Source: Mesostigma viride
Taxonomy: Eukaryota > Streptophyta > Mesostigmatophyceae > Mesostigmatales > Mesostigmataceae
Assembly (NCBI GenBank): GCA_009746045.1
Contig: RPFO01000333.1
Span: forward strand, 2,295,964-2,359,963
DNA: 64,000 nt
Direction of reading: 5' to 3'
The notes beneath the pieces are model-generated. The model made no database searches. It saw nothing but the letters and a program-made list of their open reading frames with translations, and was not told the DNA's origin. Below are positions 1-10,507 of the stretch, in pieces; within the stretch, counting starts at the first letter, position 1, and each line of letters opens with the position of its first letter. The position numbers and the translations under genes are program-made.

Positions 1-351
1 GAAGCTTGTCACCGTTGTATATCTCCGTGTACAAGTTCATGTCCTCTAACATCCTCTCAGCATCCCGGGGCTGCCAATTGTCCTTGATGGACTGAAACTG
101 GCCTAGCACCGCGTACCCCTCAGCAACGGTTGGTCGCTTAGGCGCCGCTTGATCTGCGGCTGGCGCGTGCTGCCCGCCCTGCGATCCTTGGCTCTGATTA
201 TCTGGCACCTCAGCCTGGTCTCCCAGCGCCTGGCCGTCCCCGCGTCCATCGCGTCCACCGCGTCCATCGCGTCCATCTCGTCCATCCATCCCAGCGCCGC
301 GCCGCCGAAGCCCATAAAGCCCGCTTGTTGGTTGATAGCTCCATCCTCCAT
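1..351 (-). pseudogene. Gag N-terminal fragment of a copia-like element (partial, frameshifted)
   Basis: The reading frame starts at ATG 351 on the minus strand and runs off the left edge of the window. The first ~38 residues contain a short Met-Asp-Ala repeat made of 9-bp DNA repeats near 240-290. After this repeat the coding-like sequence continues in another frame (QSIKDNW, then ERMLEDMNLY close to position 1), so a slippage frameshift in the repeat is likely. It follows the upstream ORF at 454-1374 on the same strand, which is the order seen in copia element 1 of this window (LTR, extra ORF, gag). The LEDM-type motif resembles the LEDMELV of the gag at 15478-16586. The gag identity is inferred from order and weak similarity; the zinc knuckle would lie outside the window. 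Confidence 0.5.
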
Positions 352-453
352 GATGGCCTCTGTTCAGATCTGCTACAGCCAGCCAAGTGGCCAAGCAGCA
401 ATTAAAGCAATATAAGCTACTGAACAAGAAAGGAAAGTGCCAAGTGTTACCAC

Positions 454-1374
454 TCAGGCAAGACCACCACGGCTGGCCCCAGGCGCGTCCTGGTTCTCCT
501 TGTCGCTGTCGTCGTCGCTGTCGCTCACCACAATCAGCTCTGGTACCCTGCTACCTGCTGCGCCGTCGTCGACCCGCTGTCGGCCCGCGATGACTGAATC
601 GTCACCGTTGGTAAAGTAGACAGGTGACAACCCGTCGTTGGCACCTCGCGGATTGTACGTTGGCACCTCGTGGTCGCCAAGTGCCTCGTCGCCTAGCCCA
701 GCGACACCCCCTGCTCCTACCTCAAGGTCACTATCGTACCCAAGAGGTGCAAACTCTTCCCAACGCGTCACACGAACGCGAAGGGGCGGGGGCAGCTCCT
801 GAAAAGGAACTCTTACTCGCTCTGGAAACCTGCCGACTCTTGTCGCGCGCTGTCCTCCGGCGATGGCTTCCGCTGTCGCCCCGACCTCTGCAAGCCGCCT
901 GTGATGCTCCGCTCCGCGTCGTTCACGCCTAACTGGCCCCGCTGCAACACCCTCGTCGCCGATGCCGCCTGCGAAAGCACGTGGTACTCCCGCGCCCGCT
1001 ACTGTCGGTACAAACTCGTGTCGCCCTGCGCCAGCTGCTTCCGCAACCTCGCCTCGCCTTGCTGCCAACTCCGTCCGCACTCGCTCTGCTACTGCAGTAA
1101 TCACCGTCTGGATGCCGACCAACCCGTGAAGCTCCTGCTCAAGGTCGTCGATGCTCCGGTGCTCCGGAATGACGATGGTTTGTACGTGTCGCAGAATTCG
1201 CTCCCAATCTTCGACCTGGTCGTCGACGAATTGCACGAAGCTGCGATTTACAGGCGGACGATCTGCAAGCAATAAAGATAGATCCCGAACGACACGGCGT
1301 AATTCAGGAGAAATCGAACCCCCAGCAGACTGCCGAAACCGGAAATCCTGCTGCCGTTGTTCCTCCTGCACCAT
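454..1374 (-). CDS. Extra ORF upstream of gag in a minus-strand copia-like element, unknown function
   Basis: This is an uninterrupted 306-residue ORF that starts at ATG 1374. I do not recognise a domain. The first ~110 residues look helical and charged (SPELRRVVRDLSLLL, then a run with DDLEQELHGLV). The middle is Ala/Gly/Arg-rich, and the C-terminus is a very acidic Ser-Asp run (VVSDSDDDSDKENQ). It lies between the probable LTR on its right and gag on its left. That is the position held by the 382-residue ORF at 14276-15424 in copia element 1; the two share layout but no similarity strong enough to call by eye. It is probably an element-encoded accessory protein. A host gene is less likely given the flanks. 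Confidence 0.6.
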   Translation of the reverse strand: MVQEEQRQQDFRFRQSAGGSISPELRRVVRDLSLLLADRPPVNRSFVQFVDDQVEDWERILRHVQTIVIPEHRSIDDLEQELHGLVGIQTVITAVAERVRTELAARRGEVAEAAGAGRHEFVPTVAGAGVPRAFAGGIGDEGVAAGPVRRERRGAEHHRRLAEVGATAEAIAGGQRATRVGRFPERVRVPFQELPPPLRVRVTRWEEFAPLGYDSDLEVGAGGVAGLGDEALGDHEVPTYNPRGANDGLSPVYFTNGDDSVIAGRQRVDDGAAGSRVPELIVVSDSDDDSDKENQDAPGASRGGLA

Positions 1375-1479
1375 TCACCACCGGACGAGCTCCTCTCGTC
1401 GTCAACGCTGCACACCGCAACCGGCAACGACCCTCCTGGCCGTTCCGCTGAGACTGGTTGTAATTTGAGTTAAGCTTTC

Positions 1480-2260
1480 TTAGCACACGCAATGTGAAGG
1501 ATATGGTTGCAATGCAGCAATGTGTGAATATGGTTGGAAACGGAGCTTTGTTAAAATCGGATAATGTTTACAGCGCTCACACACTTGAGGCTTGTACACG
1601 CGTTGCCAAGTCAAGGCACAACACGTGAGGCGGGCTCGCAAGAGATGCCCATTTGGCACTGGCCTATTGTTTATATACTTGTGCACTGTGCTTGCTAGTC
1701 CTGAGCAGCCTAGGAGGCCTGCTCAGTAATAACACCCCGGTACAGTATTCACTACCTGTACAGCGCCCAGCTCCTATACAGTAGGTCTGCCATACAGGCA
1801 CAGTGACCACAGAGCACAGTCCACAGTGACTATTGCATCTGCACCTAGAAGTCCAGGACTAAGCCTGCGGTACCATCAGACCACAGGTTAAGGTTCCTAT
1901 TTCCTGCGTACGACGTATTAATCCAATACCGTCGTAGGTACAGCACCTAATTCCTGTCAGCCCAGGAATTACTGTCGACCCCATATGTCGTCGGCAAATA
2001 TTCACGTCCGACTTAGAAGAACAGCCGGCTCGCGCTCGCGCGCGACCGGGAAGTCGGAACGCCATAACTTTCTTGATACTTGTCGGAATGAACTCGTTCC
2101 GGTGCCGCTGGAATCGCAGAGATATGCCGAATCAGGATCACTCCAATGCGCTTGGCGTTAACTCCCTTACCAAGCAGACGGATTTCAACTATGCCCTCAA
2201 GTGGCTGGTGTTTGGTGCCTGAGGCCCGTGCCATACTTGTACAACTGTCTATCCTCAATG
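1480..2260 (-). repeat. Probable 5' LTR and leader of the minus-strand copia-like element; ends not resolved
   Basis: This stretch precedes the ORF at 454-1374 and has no convincing coding frame. On the minus strand it has a TATA-like TATATAAAC at about 1669-1677. It also has a segment near 2050-2090 (AAGTTATGGCGTTCCGAC) that resembles the conserved CCAACGCCGTGCTGACCGCC block of the LTRs at 13596 and 54148. The partner LTR lies outside the window, so the boundaries are approximate. Confidence 0.4.
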
Positions 2261-2970
2261 TGAGGAGAGAGATCCTGTCATGACACACTTTTGATGTCTT
2301 ATTCTGATGTAATGCTGTTTGATGTCCTAAACAGAACATAGTGCTGCAGCACAGCATACATGTTGCAATGCCAACAATGTGGTTTTGGATTCATGTCCAT
2401 AGCCATTTCCACTCAACGGCTATTCAGTTTATTTCCTCCTTTTTAATAAATGTCCAGTGCATTCACCATGCAAATGTACCATGCAAATGCTCACTCATGT
2501 AAATGTACATGCACCCCGGATGCCAAAGGGCACACCACCAGACCCAAACCCTATACACATGACAATAATTTAGGAGTATTACTATAGTAGTAGTAGCAAT
2601 AACATCATCCCGTGCCACTATTAAGTTAGACAACTATGGTAATGTACGCCAGTCAAACAACCCCAAACAACACGCATTTCCATACCCTGGTTTCTTGAAT
2701 GTCACAGTCTTTTAAGTGAGTATCTCTATAGTTACAACCCTGACCCTACCCTGGATTCATGAAGGTCACACTGAAGGAGCTCAAGACCTACCTTACAATA
2801 CCCACCACTATGTAAATACCCTAACCAACCCTTACCCTACCCTGGATTCATGAAGGTCACACTCAAGGGGTTTTAGTGGCCCAGCAAACAAACTACCACA
2901 TTGCACTACCCTAAAATCAGACTCAAGTTTCCCTACCTTGCCATACGAATGCCTAAGGTACCCAATACCC
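2261..2970. other. Non-coding stretch with diverged direct repeats
   Basis: No gene is seen. The phrase CCCTACCCTGGATTCATGAA followed by GGTCACACT occurs near 2748 and 2835, with a diverged copy near 2685. This is a short imperfect tandem repeat of roughly 90 bp leading up to the TGAG microsatellite. Confidence 0.5.
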
Positions 2971-4282
2971 AGTGAGTGAGTGAGTGAGTGAGTGAGTGAG
3001 TGAGTGAGTGAGTGAGTGAGTGAGTGAGTGAGTGAGTGAGTGAGTGAGTGAGTGAGTGAGTGAGTGAGTGAGTGAGTGAGTGAGTGAGTGAGTGAGTGAG
3101 TGAGTGAGTGAGTGAGTGAGTGAGTGAGTGAGTGAGTGAGTGAGTGAGTGAGTGAGTGAGTGAGTGAGTGAGTGAGTGAGTGAGTGAGTGAGTGAGTGAG
3201 TGAGTGAGTGAGTGAGTGAGTGAGTGAGTGAGTGAGTGAGTGAGTGAGTGAGTGAGTGAGTGAGTGAGATGTTGAGTGAGTGAGTGAGTGAGTGAGTGAG
3301 TGAGTGAGTGAGTGAGTGAGTGAGTGAGTGAGTGAGTGAGTGAGTGAGTGAGTGAGTGAGTGAGTGAGTGAGTGAGTGAGTGAGATGTTGAGTGAGTGAG
3401 TGAGTCAGTGAGTGAGTGAGTGAGTGAGTGAGTGAGTGAGTGAGTGAGTGAGTGAGTGAGTGAGTGAGTGAGTGAGTGAGTGAGTGAGTGAGTGAGTGAG
3501 TGAGTGAGTGAGTGAGTGAGTGAGTGAGTGAGTGAGTGAGTGAGTGAGTGAGTGAGTGAGTGAGTGAGTGAGTGAGTGAGTGAGTGAGTGAGTGAGTGAG
3601 TGAGTGAGTGAGTGAGTGAGTGAGTGAGTGAGTGAGTGAGTGAGTGAGTGAGTGAGTGAGTGAGTGAGTGAGTGAGTGAGTGAGTGAGTGAGTGAGTGAG
3701 TGAGTGAGTGAGTGAGTGAGTGAGTGAGTGAGTGAGTGAGTGAGTGAGTGAGTGAGTGAGTGAGTGAGTGAGTGAGTGAGTGAGTGAGTGAGTGAGTGAG
3801 TGAGTGAGTGAGTGAGTGAGTGAGTGAGTGAGTGAGTGAGTGAGTGAGTGAGTGAGTGAGTGAGTGAGTGAGTGAGTGAGTGAGTGAGTGAGTGAGTGAG
3901 TGAGTGAGTGAGTGAGTGAGTGAGTGAGTGAGTGAGTGAGTGAGTGAGTGAGTGAGTGAGTGAGTGAGTGAGTGAGTGAGTGAGTGAGTGAGTGAGTGAG
4001 ATGTTGAGTGAGTGAGTGAGTGAGTGAGTGAGTGAGTGAGTGAGTGAGTGAGTGAGTGAGTGAGTGAGTGAGTGAGTGAGATGTTGAGTGAGTGAGTGAG
4101 TGAGTGAGTGAGTGAGTGAGTGAGTGAGTGAGTGAGTGAGTGAGTGAGTGAGTGAGTGAGTGAGTGAGTGAGTGAGTGAGTGAGTGAGTGAGTGAGTGAG
4201 TGAGTGAGTGAGTGAGTGAGTGAGTGTGTGAGTGAGTGAGTGAGTGAGTGAGTGAGTGAGTGAGTGAGTGAGTGAGTGAGTG
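2971..4282. repeat. TGAG tetranucleotide microsatellite, about 1.3 kb
   Basis: This is nearly pure tandem TGAG (ACTC on the other strand). It is broken by a recurring variant that reads GAGATGTTGAG at about 3266, 3384, 4000 and 4080, plus single substitutions near 3406 and 4226. The long minus-strand open frame across it (poly THSL) is an artefact of a repeat that contains no stop codon. Confidence 0.97.
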
Positions 4283-4290
4283 ACGAGGAC

Positions 4291-6035
4291 TTAACCCGTG
4301 TTTTTTTAATTAGAACGCGATATATCGCGTTGTAAGCTTTTTTTAGAACGCGTATAGCACCTAAGGAAAATTTTTTTTCATGGTCATGTATATACTTTCC
4401 TGAAAGCCCATAAATCAAAGGATTTTTTGAGCTACTCAGACCTACAAAATGCTTATTCATTAGAGAGATACACTGGTTTGAATACAGGGGGGTCTGACCA
4501 TGACCGCGATTTCTTGACCCTAGGTCACAAGTCATGTGCTTATTCACAAATGGTTCATGAAAAAAATCTGGCTTCTTGCACGAGCTATGGGCAACATATG
4601 CAGGCTCTGTGAAACAAAACTCAGGCCCATTGGGCCACTGGAGCTATTTTTCATTAGCATCACAATTACAACGCAGTACAACGCAGTGGGAAACATGAGA
4701 GCCCTTGACAACATTACGCAACGACCCGAGCCCCATAAACGGGGCCATAGTGAGCTTGGAGGGTCAAAACGTTGAAAATAGGTGTTGTATAAGTTATACT
4801 GCATCAAACATGCATCAAACATCATGACTGGATGACCTAATATGACTGAATCAGGCAGCCATAGCCAAAGCATCATCCACTCTCACAACGTGTTGAGCAC
4901 ATGCCTCGTGGGAATGGAGGTGCTGGGTTTTCATTCCATAACGCGTGCAATACTGAAAGAAAGAGGCACGTGTAATGCAAGGCTTGGATAGGTTGAGTGA
5001 TCCATGAGCTTACATGCAGGCAAAGATGACGCTGGAATGCATGCTAGCAAATGGTGGCAAGATGCTAACAACACATGATTATACACCATGATTATGGGCA
5101 CCCAGCTGATCTTCTTGCACAATCAACGCAGTATAAACCATCAACATCCAATCCTCACGATATATGCACGGCTTGACGACGTATACAGCACCTAAATACT
5201 GCACAACTGCAACCTGCTATGGCTGACATGCAAGCAACGTCGAGTAGGATGGCGGTCTTAGAGAGGCTGGGCAGAGGTCGGTAGAAATAAGTGGAAAACT
5301 GGCAGAAACTAGGTAGAAACACGATATACTTACGCCTGCAAGCACTATTGAGCCGGTGGCAGAGGCCATTTCCAGGAAAATATAGCATACCGTAGCAATA
5401 GCCACGGTCACGCCTTACGCTATTTGCAGGCACCATCATGCCCGGAGCTACCCGATAAAAGTCTGCACAAATCTCGGTTTAGCCGAGAGTCCGGGCGTTC
5501 GGAATGAATAAACATGTGTTAAGAAGTCGAAACACCATGGAAATACCAAGCATGGTGCCGCAGCAGACCCGAGTCTTGACGTAATAATATGTATGCCGGT
5601 TTCCAGGGTTTCCGCATGAAAGTTGGGTGAGAAACTGGAAAAAACTACGTTTCCTTTGCCCCAGTACCTCAACAAACTCGTAGAAACCTAATTATCAACC
5701 TTTGAACGCATCATCATGGTCGTGCTACCCAACAGCCACTGAAATTCGCGCGAAAACTGGCGAGATCTACCTGCCGCCATCGCCGTCGTCTTCACCTTCG
5801 TCCCGCGAAAATGCCTGATTTCAGTGGTACATATTTGTTTGCAGCTGTCACAAAAAAAATACCAAAAATACCAGGATTTTTTCTTGAATTCTATGAGATG
5901 TTTCTGACCTATCTTGAAAGTTTCAGACCAAAAATCGCATGTTTAATAGGTTTGCCACGTGTCAGATTACAACGCGATACATCGCGTTCTAACCCTACAA
6001 CGCGATGTATCGCGTTGTAAAAAAACACGGGTTAA
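4291..6035. mobile_element. TTAA-flanked MITE (piggyBac-like ends)
   Basis: TTAA at 4291-4294 is followed by CCCGTGTTTTTTT. At the other end AAAAAAACACGGG is followed by TTAA at 6032-6035, which gives a ~13-bp terminal inverted repeat inside a TTAA duplication, as in piggyBac-class elements. Just inside each end are palindromes of the AACGCGATATATCGCGTT type (4313-4330 on the left, two copies at about 5971-6019 on the right). No transposase-like frame is visible in the ~1.74 kb interior, so it is probably non-autonomous. It sits directly against the end of the TGAG array. Confidence 0.75.
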
Positions 6036-6279
6036 GCTTTATTTATTACAGCAGCAGGAAAACCAAAGCCCACGGACACTATTTGCTCAGCAGGTCACGT
6101 GTAATCAGTGTCCAACCAAACACTGTGTGGACAGGTAATGTTGTATCCTACTCAATGCAGGATTAAATTATAAATTATAACATGCCTCCGTGGGGAGGTC
6201 AATGCAGGATGCTTGTATATTGTTCTGACATGTAGCAGTCAGCCAGGACCGTACAACAAGTGCATGACACTAGCCAATC

Positions 6280-7248
6280 CTAAACGAGGACGGGGTTCAC
6301 CGCGTCCTTCACGAGCCCCTTCTCACCCAGTGCCGGGGCGTAGAAGAAAAAACGAAAGTTATCCCTTTCCTTGTACGCCGCTCCCGCGTGCACAAGCGCC
6401 CCGTGCCACACCAAGACATCGCCGGCCTCCAACACTTACGTCTTCTTCTTGACGTCAGGGCGGGAGCTCATGTTGTCCACGCCTGGGTACAGTATACTGT
6501 TCTCCCAGTACACAAACGATGTGCCAGCGAAGGGGGCCACTATGACCGACACGGGGTAGTTCACATCCCATGCTCCCGGGTATCACGTGTAGTCCGAATG
6601 GGCGGGCTGCTCTTTGCATCCCGCCTTGCTCCACAGAAAGTAGCCCTTCACTGGGAAATGCTTGCCGTCCGGGCCCATCAGGACACGCACCAGACGATTT
6701 GCGATCCTACGCGCCGGGTCACCCTGCTCGAAGGGCACGAAGCCCATCCATCGGTGCTTGTCACCAGAATTTGTCACGAATACGCGAGTTTTCTTGTTGT
6801 AAGTTACCGCGTTGAAGATCGGCTCATAGACCGTATTTCCAGGCTGAGACATTTCACGAAGCAGGGCCAGTTCTGATGGCATCACAAGACCTGATGTCCT
6901 AAATAAGCCGCTCGTCCCAAGAGCAATTTGGGCCTCATGCGCAACCGAATCCATGGGTGACAAGGCGGCTCGTTGCCTGCACAGCGTCTCCACCACTTCT
7001 TTGTTGCGGTACAAGAAGCGCCGCTGGGCGTTATCGCAATCCCGCTTCGCTACTGCCCACGGCTCCTCGGCCTTCACAGCAGCCGATTCTGCTGCGTACT
7101 CCTTCTTCCGGGCTTCTCTGCGCTGCTCCAGCCAGGCGTCTTTGCCCATTTCTTTAATCCGCTTAGCCACGTACGTAGCTCGCCGGGCGTTGGCATTGAG
7201 TTTGCGATTTAGCTCCTTCGCAGGATCTGGTGGCTGTACAGACGCCAT
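6280..7248 (-). pseudogene. 2-oxoglutarate/Fe(II)-dependent dioxygenase-like gene with two in-frame stops
   Basis: One frame of 323 codons runs from ATG 7248 (MASVQPPDP) to TAG 6282-6280. It is interrupted by TGA at 6585-6583 (codon 222) and TAA at 6438-6436 (codon 271). The frame keeps protein-like sequence across both stops. The fold signature is an iron-binding HxD (AHSDY, about residues 217-219), then a distal His in GDVLVWHGALVHAG (about residue 287), and an Arg in NFRFFFY that would bind 2-oxoglutarate. This is the pattern of phytanoyl-CoA dioxygenase/prolyl hydroxylase-like enzymes. The N-terminal ~100 residues are a charged, helical extension. Because other genes here end in TGA and TAA, the stops most likely mark a recent pseudogene, not a variant code. 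Substrate unknown. Confidence 0.7.
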
Positions 7249-7539
7249 TACAATGTATGTACTGGTATGTCTGTCTGACAACCCGCGTGGTATTTTTTTT
7301 TTTTGTGGTATGACTAAGTAGATAATGAATTCAGTATCAGTAAATATTTGATGTTTTATAGCAACACACAGTGCGCGAAAATGCTTCCTCTAGGTTTTGG
7401 TTTTGGGCGTACGTTATCGCTCCATGCATTATTTCCGGTGAAATGGGTGTTAGTTTATTTCCATATTATTATCGCTCCATGCATTATGTTCAATTGCTTT
7501 GGGCGGTTCACCTGAAAGTCGGCTGCTCGGCGCTCGGCA

Positions 7540-7965
7540 CTGCCTGTACATGTCCAAGTGTAAGTGGGTGCACACGGGTGTACACTCCGGGTGTACACGG
7601 GTGTACACGCCGGGTGCACTTCGGTCTACTGCCACACGCTAAGGCACTGTATGCACTGTATGTAGTGGCGTGACCCACAACGAAGTGGGTGCACACGGGT
7701 GTACACTCCGGGTGTACACGGGTGTACACGCCGGGTGCACTTCGGTCTACTGCCACACGCTAAGGCACTGTATGCACTGTATGTAGTGGCGTGACCCACA
7801 ACGACGTTGTGGATCACGCCACTACATAACATATGTACAGTATGCAAGCGCCGACACTTGAGCGTGGCGGTGGGCCGAAGTGTAGCGTGACCCACAACGA
7901 CGTTGTGGATCACGCCACTACATAACATATGTATGTACAGTATGCAAGCGCCGACACTTAACCTG
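7540..7965. repeat. Hairpin-rich dispersed repeat, left copy
   Basis: It begins ACTGCCTGTACATGT and contains two ~120-bp tandem copies of a block rich in GGGTGTACACGGGTGTACAC. Palindromes follow at 7783-7825 and about 7882-7924, built on GTAGTGGCGTGACCCACAAC against its complement. An inverted copy of the block lies at 11030-11213, so the kinase gene lies between inverted repeats. Open frames through it are products of the repeat and are not genes. Confidence 0.75.
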
Positions 7966-8470
7966 TTAACTCTTTATTCGGAGTGATAGTCAACGACCTA
8001 TATACTACGGACTACCAATAGCTACCGCATATAAAACATGGGCTTTTCATCACGCCCGTCGAGGGCGATGACGGTGACGCTCGTCACCGTCATCGCCCTC
8101 GACGGGCCAACATCTAAACTCTTCTCTTAATCAACAAAGTATATTACCAATAGCCGCTGCCTATCAAACAGGTTGTATTCATCACGCGCGTGAACGCCCC
8201 GTCATCGCCCCGTCATCGCCCCGTCAGCGCCCCGTCATCGCCCTGCCGAGGGCCAACCTCTTAACTCTTTATTCGGAGTAATAAAAAACGGCCTATATTG
8301 TGAATAGCTGCCGCCTATCAACCAGGTACTTTTCATCACGCCCGTCGAGGGCGATGACGGTGACGGCCGTCACCGTCATCGCCCAGCCGGCATTGCCATA
8401 CAAGAAGAAGCTCTCGATCCTAGGTATAGACTACCTCGTGTATCATCGTAATTGACAGCATCGAGATCAT
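7966..8470. promoter_or_regulatory. Palindromic repeat block upstream of the kinase gene
   Basis: This contains diverged tandem units. Each has a phrase such as CCAATAGCCGCCGCCTATCA, a row of CGCCCCGTCAT repeats, and a GC-rich palindrome. The best palindrome is perfect, with 26-bp arms at 8054-8079 and 8082-8107 and a 2-bp loop; a second begins near 8343. The block ends shortly before the kinase start codon, so it may act as its promoter or 5' leader (inference). A close copy at 20740-22040 precedes a truncated copy of the same gene. Confidence 0.55.
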
Positions 8471-8485
8471 TCATACCTACCTACA

Positions 8486-9667
8486 ATGGCCAGCTGCAAA
8501 AGAAAAATGTCGACCAACAGACAGGACCTGTCGCCGGGAACCCTGTCGGCATTAAGGGCGAGACAGGCTTTTAATTCACGGACTTACAGACTGCGTACAT
8601 GCACCGCTTTGCATAGGGTGTCGCGTGTGTTCAACGCCGCGGACTCGCACGCTCGCAGGGACGTTGAGCTGCAAACCAATGCACCGTCGGATTGGAGCAT
8701 TGCATTGCAGCGGCTGACGAATTATGATCAAAAGGTTTCTCACAGCGCTAGCAAGTTGACGCATGTCATCGCAGTGAAATTGTCAGGTGACCGGATAGGA
8801 AAAGGTGCTCATGGCACGTTATACGCTATCCCTGCTAGCTCGAGTGCACCAGGTGGCGAGGCTACGCTAGTGGTAAAGCTGGCAAGCCTTCGACGAGACA
8901 CGCTGCTGGTGAACTACCAGGAGGCTGTTATAACCGCCGTTGTGGCAGTGGCCAAGGAGGCCGGTTTCATGTCTATAGCTGGCCCGCAGGTCTGCCCTGC
9001 AGTAGAAGGGCTCTGGTCCACGTGCGGTGAAGTAGGTGGTATTGTCATGGAGAGAATGAGTGGTGACTTGCATGCTGCCCGTGATGCCCCGGAAAATCAG
9101 CGTGTTTTCGAAGTTTGCTCACCCAGCGTCCTTGCAGACTGTGCAAAGGCATTGGCTGGCTTGCACGCCGTTAACATTATACACAATGACGTCAAGCTCG
9201 ATAATTTTCTCTACACCATGGCGCCAGGAAGTGCACATCCGATAATCCGTATTGCAGATCTCGGCCTGGCGACAAGAGGGGGGGAACGGATTTTCACGCA
9301 TCAGGCTGGTAAGGATCGTCAGCCTCGGTGGCATCCCGCAACAGTGGACCAGCCCGGCATGACAGGAGGGGTGGTGACAGCGCAGCGAGACCATGATGTG
9401 TACTCCTTCCTTGTAATGGTGGTATCCTTGTTTCGGCATAAGGGCCGCGCTCTCTTCGTGAATTCTGTGGATTCAGGGCTATTTAACTTGTGTCACAATG
9501 TCTATTACCACACCAAAAGGTTGGGCCCCCTTGCTTTCCCGGTACCCACGATGTCTGAAGTGGAGGAGTTGTTTCGCAATGCTCGGCCTTTTGTTTCCAG
9601 GCCTTGCCCAGAGAACGCTCCAGGGACACCACGGAACACGGTGCCCCTCCCGCGTGTCAGGGGTTAG
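8486..9667 (+). CDS. Protein kinase (Ser/Thr type), intronless
   Basis: This 393-residue ORF starts at ATG 8486 in the context ACAATGG. Kinase landmarks are in order: glycine loop GKGAHG (105-110), ATP-anchoring Lys in VVKLA (131), likely helix-C Glu in YQEAV (146), a catalytic loop HNDVKLDN (233-240) in place of HRD, and a metal-binding DLG (258-260) in place of DFG. The residues needed for phosphotransfer appear present, so an active enzyme is plausible. The ~95-residue N-terminal extension is Arg-rich and not a domain I recognise. HNDVK with DLG is common in divergent kinases, including those of large DNA viruses and mobile DNA, so the origin is open. It has no introns, unlike the multi-exon genes elsewhere in this window, and lies between inverted repeats. 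A truncated copy of its first ~30 codons occurs at 22042. Confidence 0.85.
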   Translation: MASCKRKMSTNRQDLSPGTLSALRARQAFNSRTYRLRTCTALHRVSRVFNAADSHARRDVELQTNAPSDWSIALQRLTNYDQKVSHSASKLTHVIAVKLSGDRIGKGAHGTLYAIPASSSAPGGEATLVVKLASLRRDTLLVNYQEAVITAVVAVAKEAGFMSIAGPQVCPAVEGLWSTCGEVGGIVMERMSGDLHAARDAPENQRVFEVCSPSVLADCAKALAGLHAVNIIHNDVKLDNFLYTMAPGSAHPIIRIADLGLATRGGERIFTHQAGKDRQPRWHPATVDQPGMTGGVVTAQRDHDVYSFLVMVVSLFRHKGRALFVNSVDSGLFNLCHNVYYHTKRLGPLAFPVPTMSEVEELFRNARPFVSRPCPENAPGTPRNTVPLPRVRG

Positions 9668-9931
9668 GACATGTAGGATACCGTGACAGCAGCTTTGTCG
9701 ACTTGGATCCATGATCTAACATCGTGGTTGCCTTGGTTTACTTATCGGTGATTACTGATGCCTGTTGTACACACGGTGCACATGTCTTATTAATTAACTT
9801 ATTAAGTACTAAATTATTATCACGTCTTTTGATTGAGTTAGCCAGCTTTTGCCCATGCACACACATGTCCACATTAATTAATTATATAATTAAACTCGTG
9901 CTTCCACTGGGACATCACGGAGCATTAACCC

Positions 9932-10507
9932 GGATGGATGGAGGGAGGGAGGGAGGGAGGGAGGGTTTAGGGTGGAGGGAGGGAGGGAGGGAGGGAGGGA
10001 GGGAGGGAGGGAGGGAGGGAGGGAGGGAGGGAGGGAGGGAGGGAGGGAGGGAGGGAGGGAGGGAGGGAGGGAGGGAGGGAGGGAGGGAGGGAGGGAGGGA
10101 GGGAGGGAGGAGGGAGGGAGGGAGGGAGGGAGGGAGGGAGGGAGGGAGGGAGGGAGGGAGGAGGGAGGGAGGGAGGGAGGGAGGAGGGAGGGAGGGAGGG
10201 AGGAGGGAGGGAGGGAGGGAGGGTTTAGGGTGGATGGATGGAGGGAGGGAGGGAGGGAGGAGGAGGGAGGGAGGGAGGGAGGGAGGGAGGGAGGGAGGGA
10301 GGGAGGGAGGGAGGAGGGAGGGAGGGAGGAGGGAGGGAGGGAGGGAGGGAGGAGGGAGGGAGGAGGGAGGGAGGGAGGGAGGGAGGGAGGAGGGAGGGAG
10401 GGAGGGAGGAGGAGGGAGGGAGGAGGGAGGGAGGGAGGGAGGGAGGGAGGGAGGGAGGGAGGGAGGGAGGGAGGGAGGGAGGGAGGGAGGGAGGGAGGGA
10501 GGGAGGG
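9932..10507. repeat. GGGA microsatellite with embedded TTTAGGG motifs
   Basis: About 575 bp of GGGA/GGA repeats (AGGG register). It is interrupted twice by GGGTTTAGGGTGG, near 9961-9974 and 10221-10233, each containing the plant-type telomere unit TTTAGGG. Long Gly/Arg/Glu or Pro/Ser/Leu frames on either strand are repeat artefacts. Confidence 0.95.

Noticed and set aside
149-1468. Plus-strand ORFs across the left edge
   Set aside because: They overlap the longer minus-strand ORF at 454-1374, which fits a retroelement layout; the plus-strand frames lack any recognisable motif.
3405-4547. Long minus-strand ORF of THSL repeats
   Set aside because: It is the translation of the TGAG microsatellite, which has no stop codon in that frame; only ~90 codons at its start are unique.
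6213-6876. Plus-strand ORFs over the dioxygenase pseudogene
   Set aside because: The minus strand shows the HxD, distal His and Arg signature in one continuous frame; the plus-strand frames are its shadow.
8054-8107. Palindrome as a transcription terminator
   Set aside because: It is a bacterial-style reading of a hairpin with no T-run, in a eukaryotic repeat family that also lies upstream of a gene.
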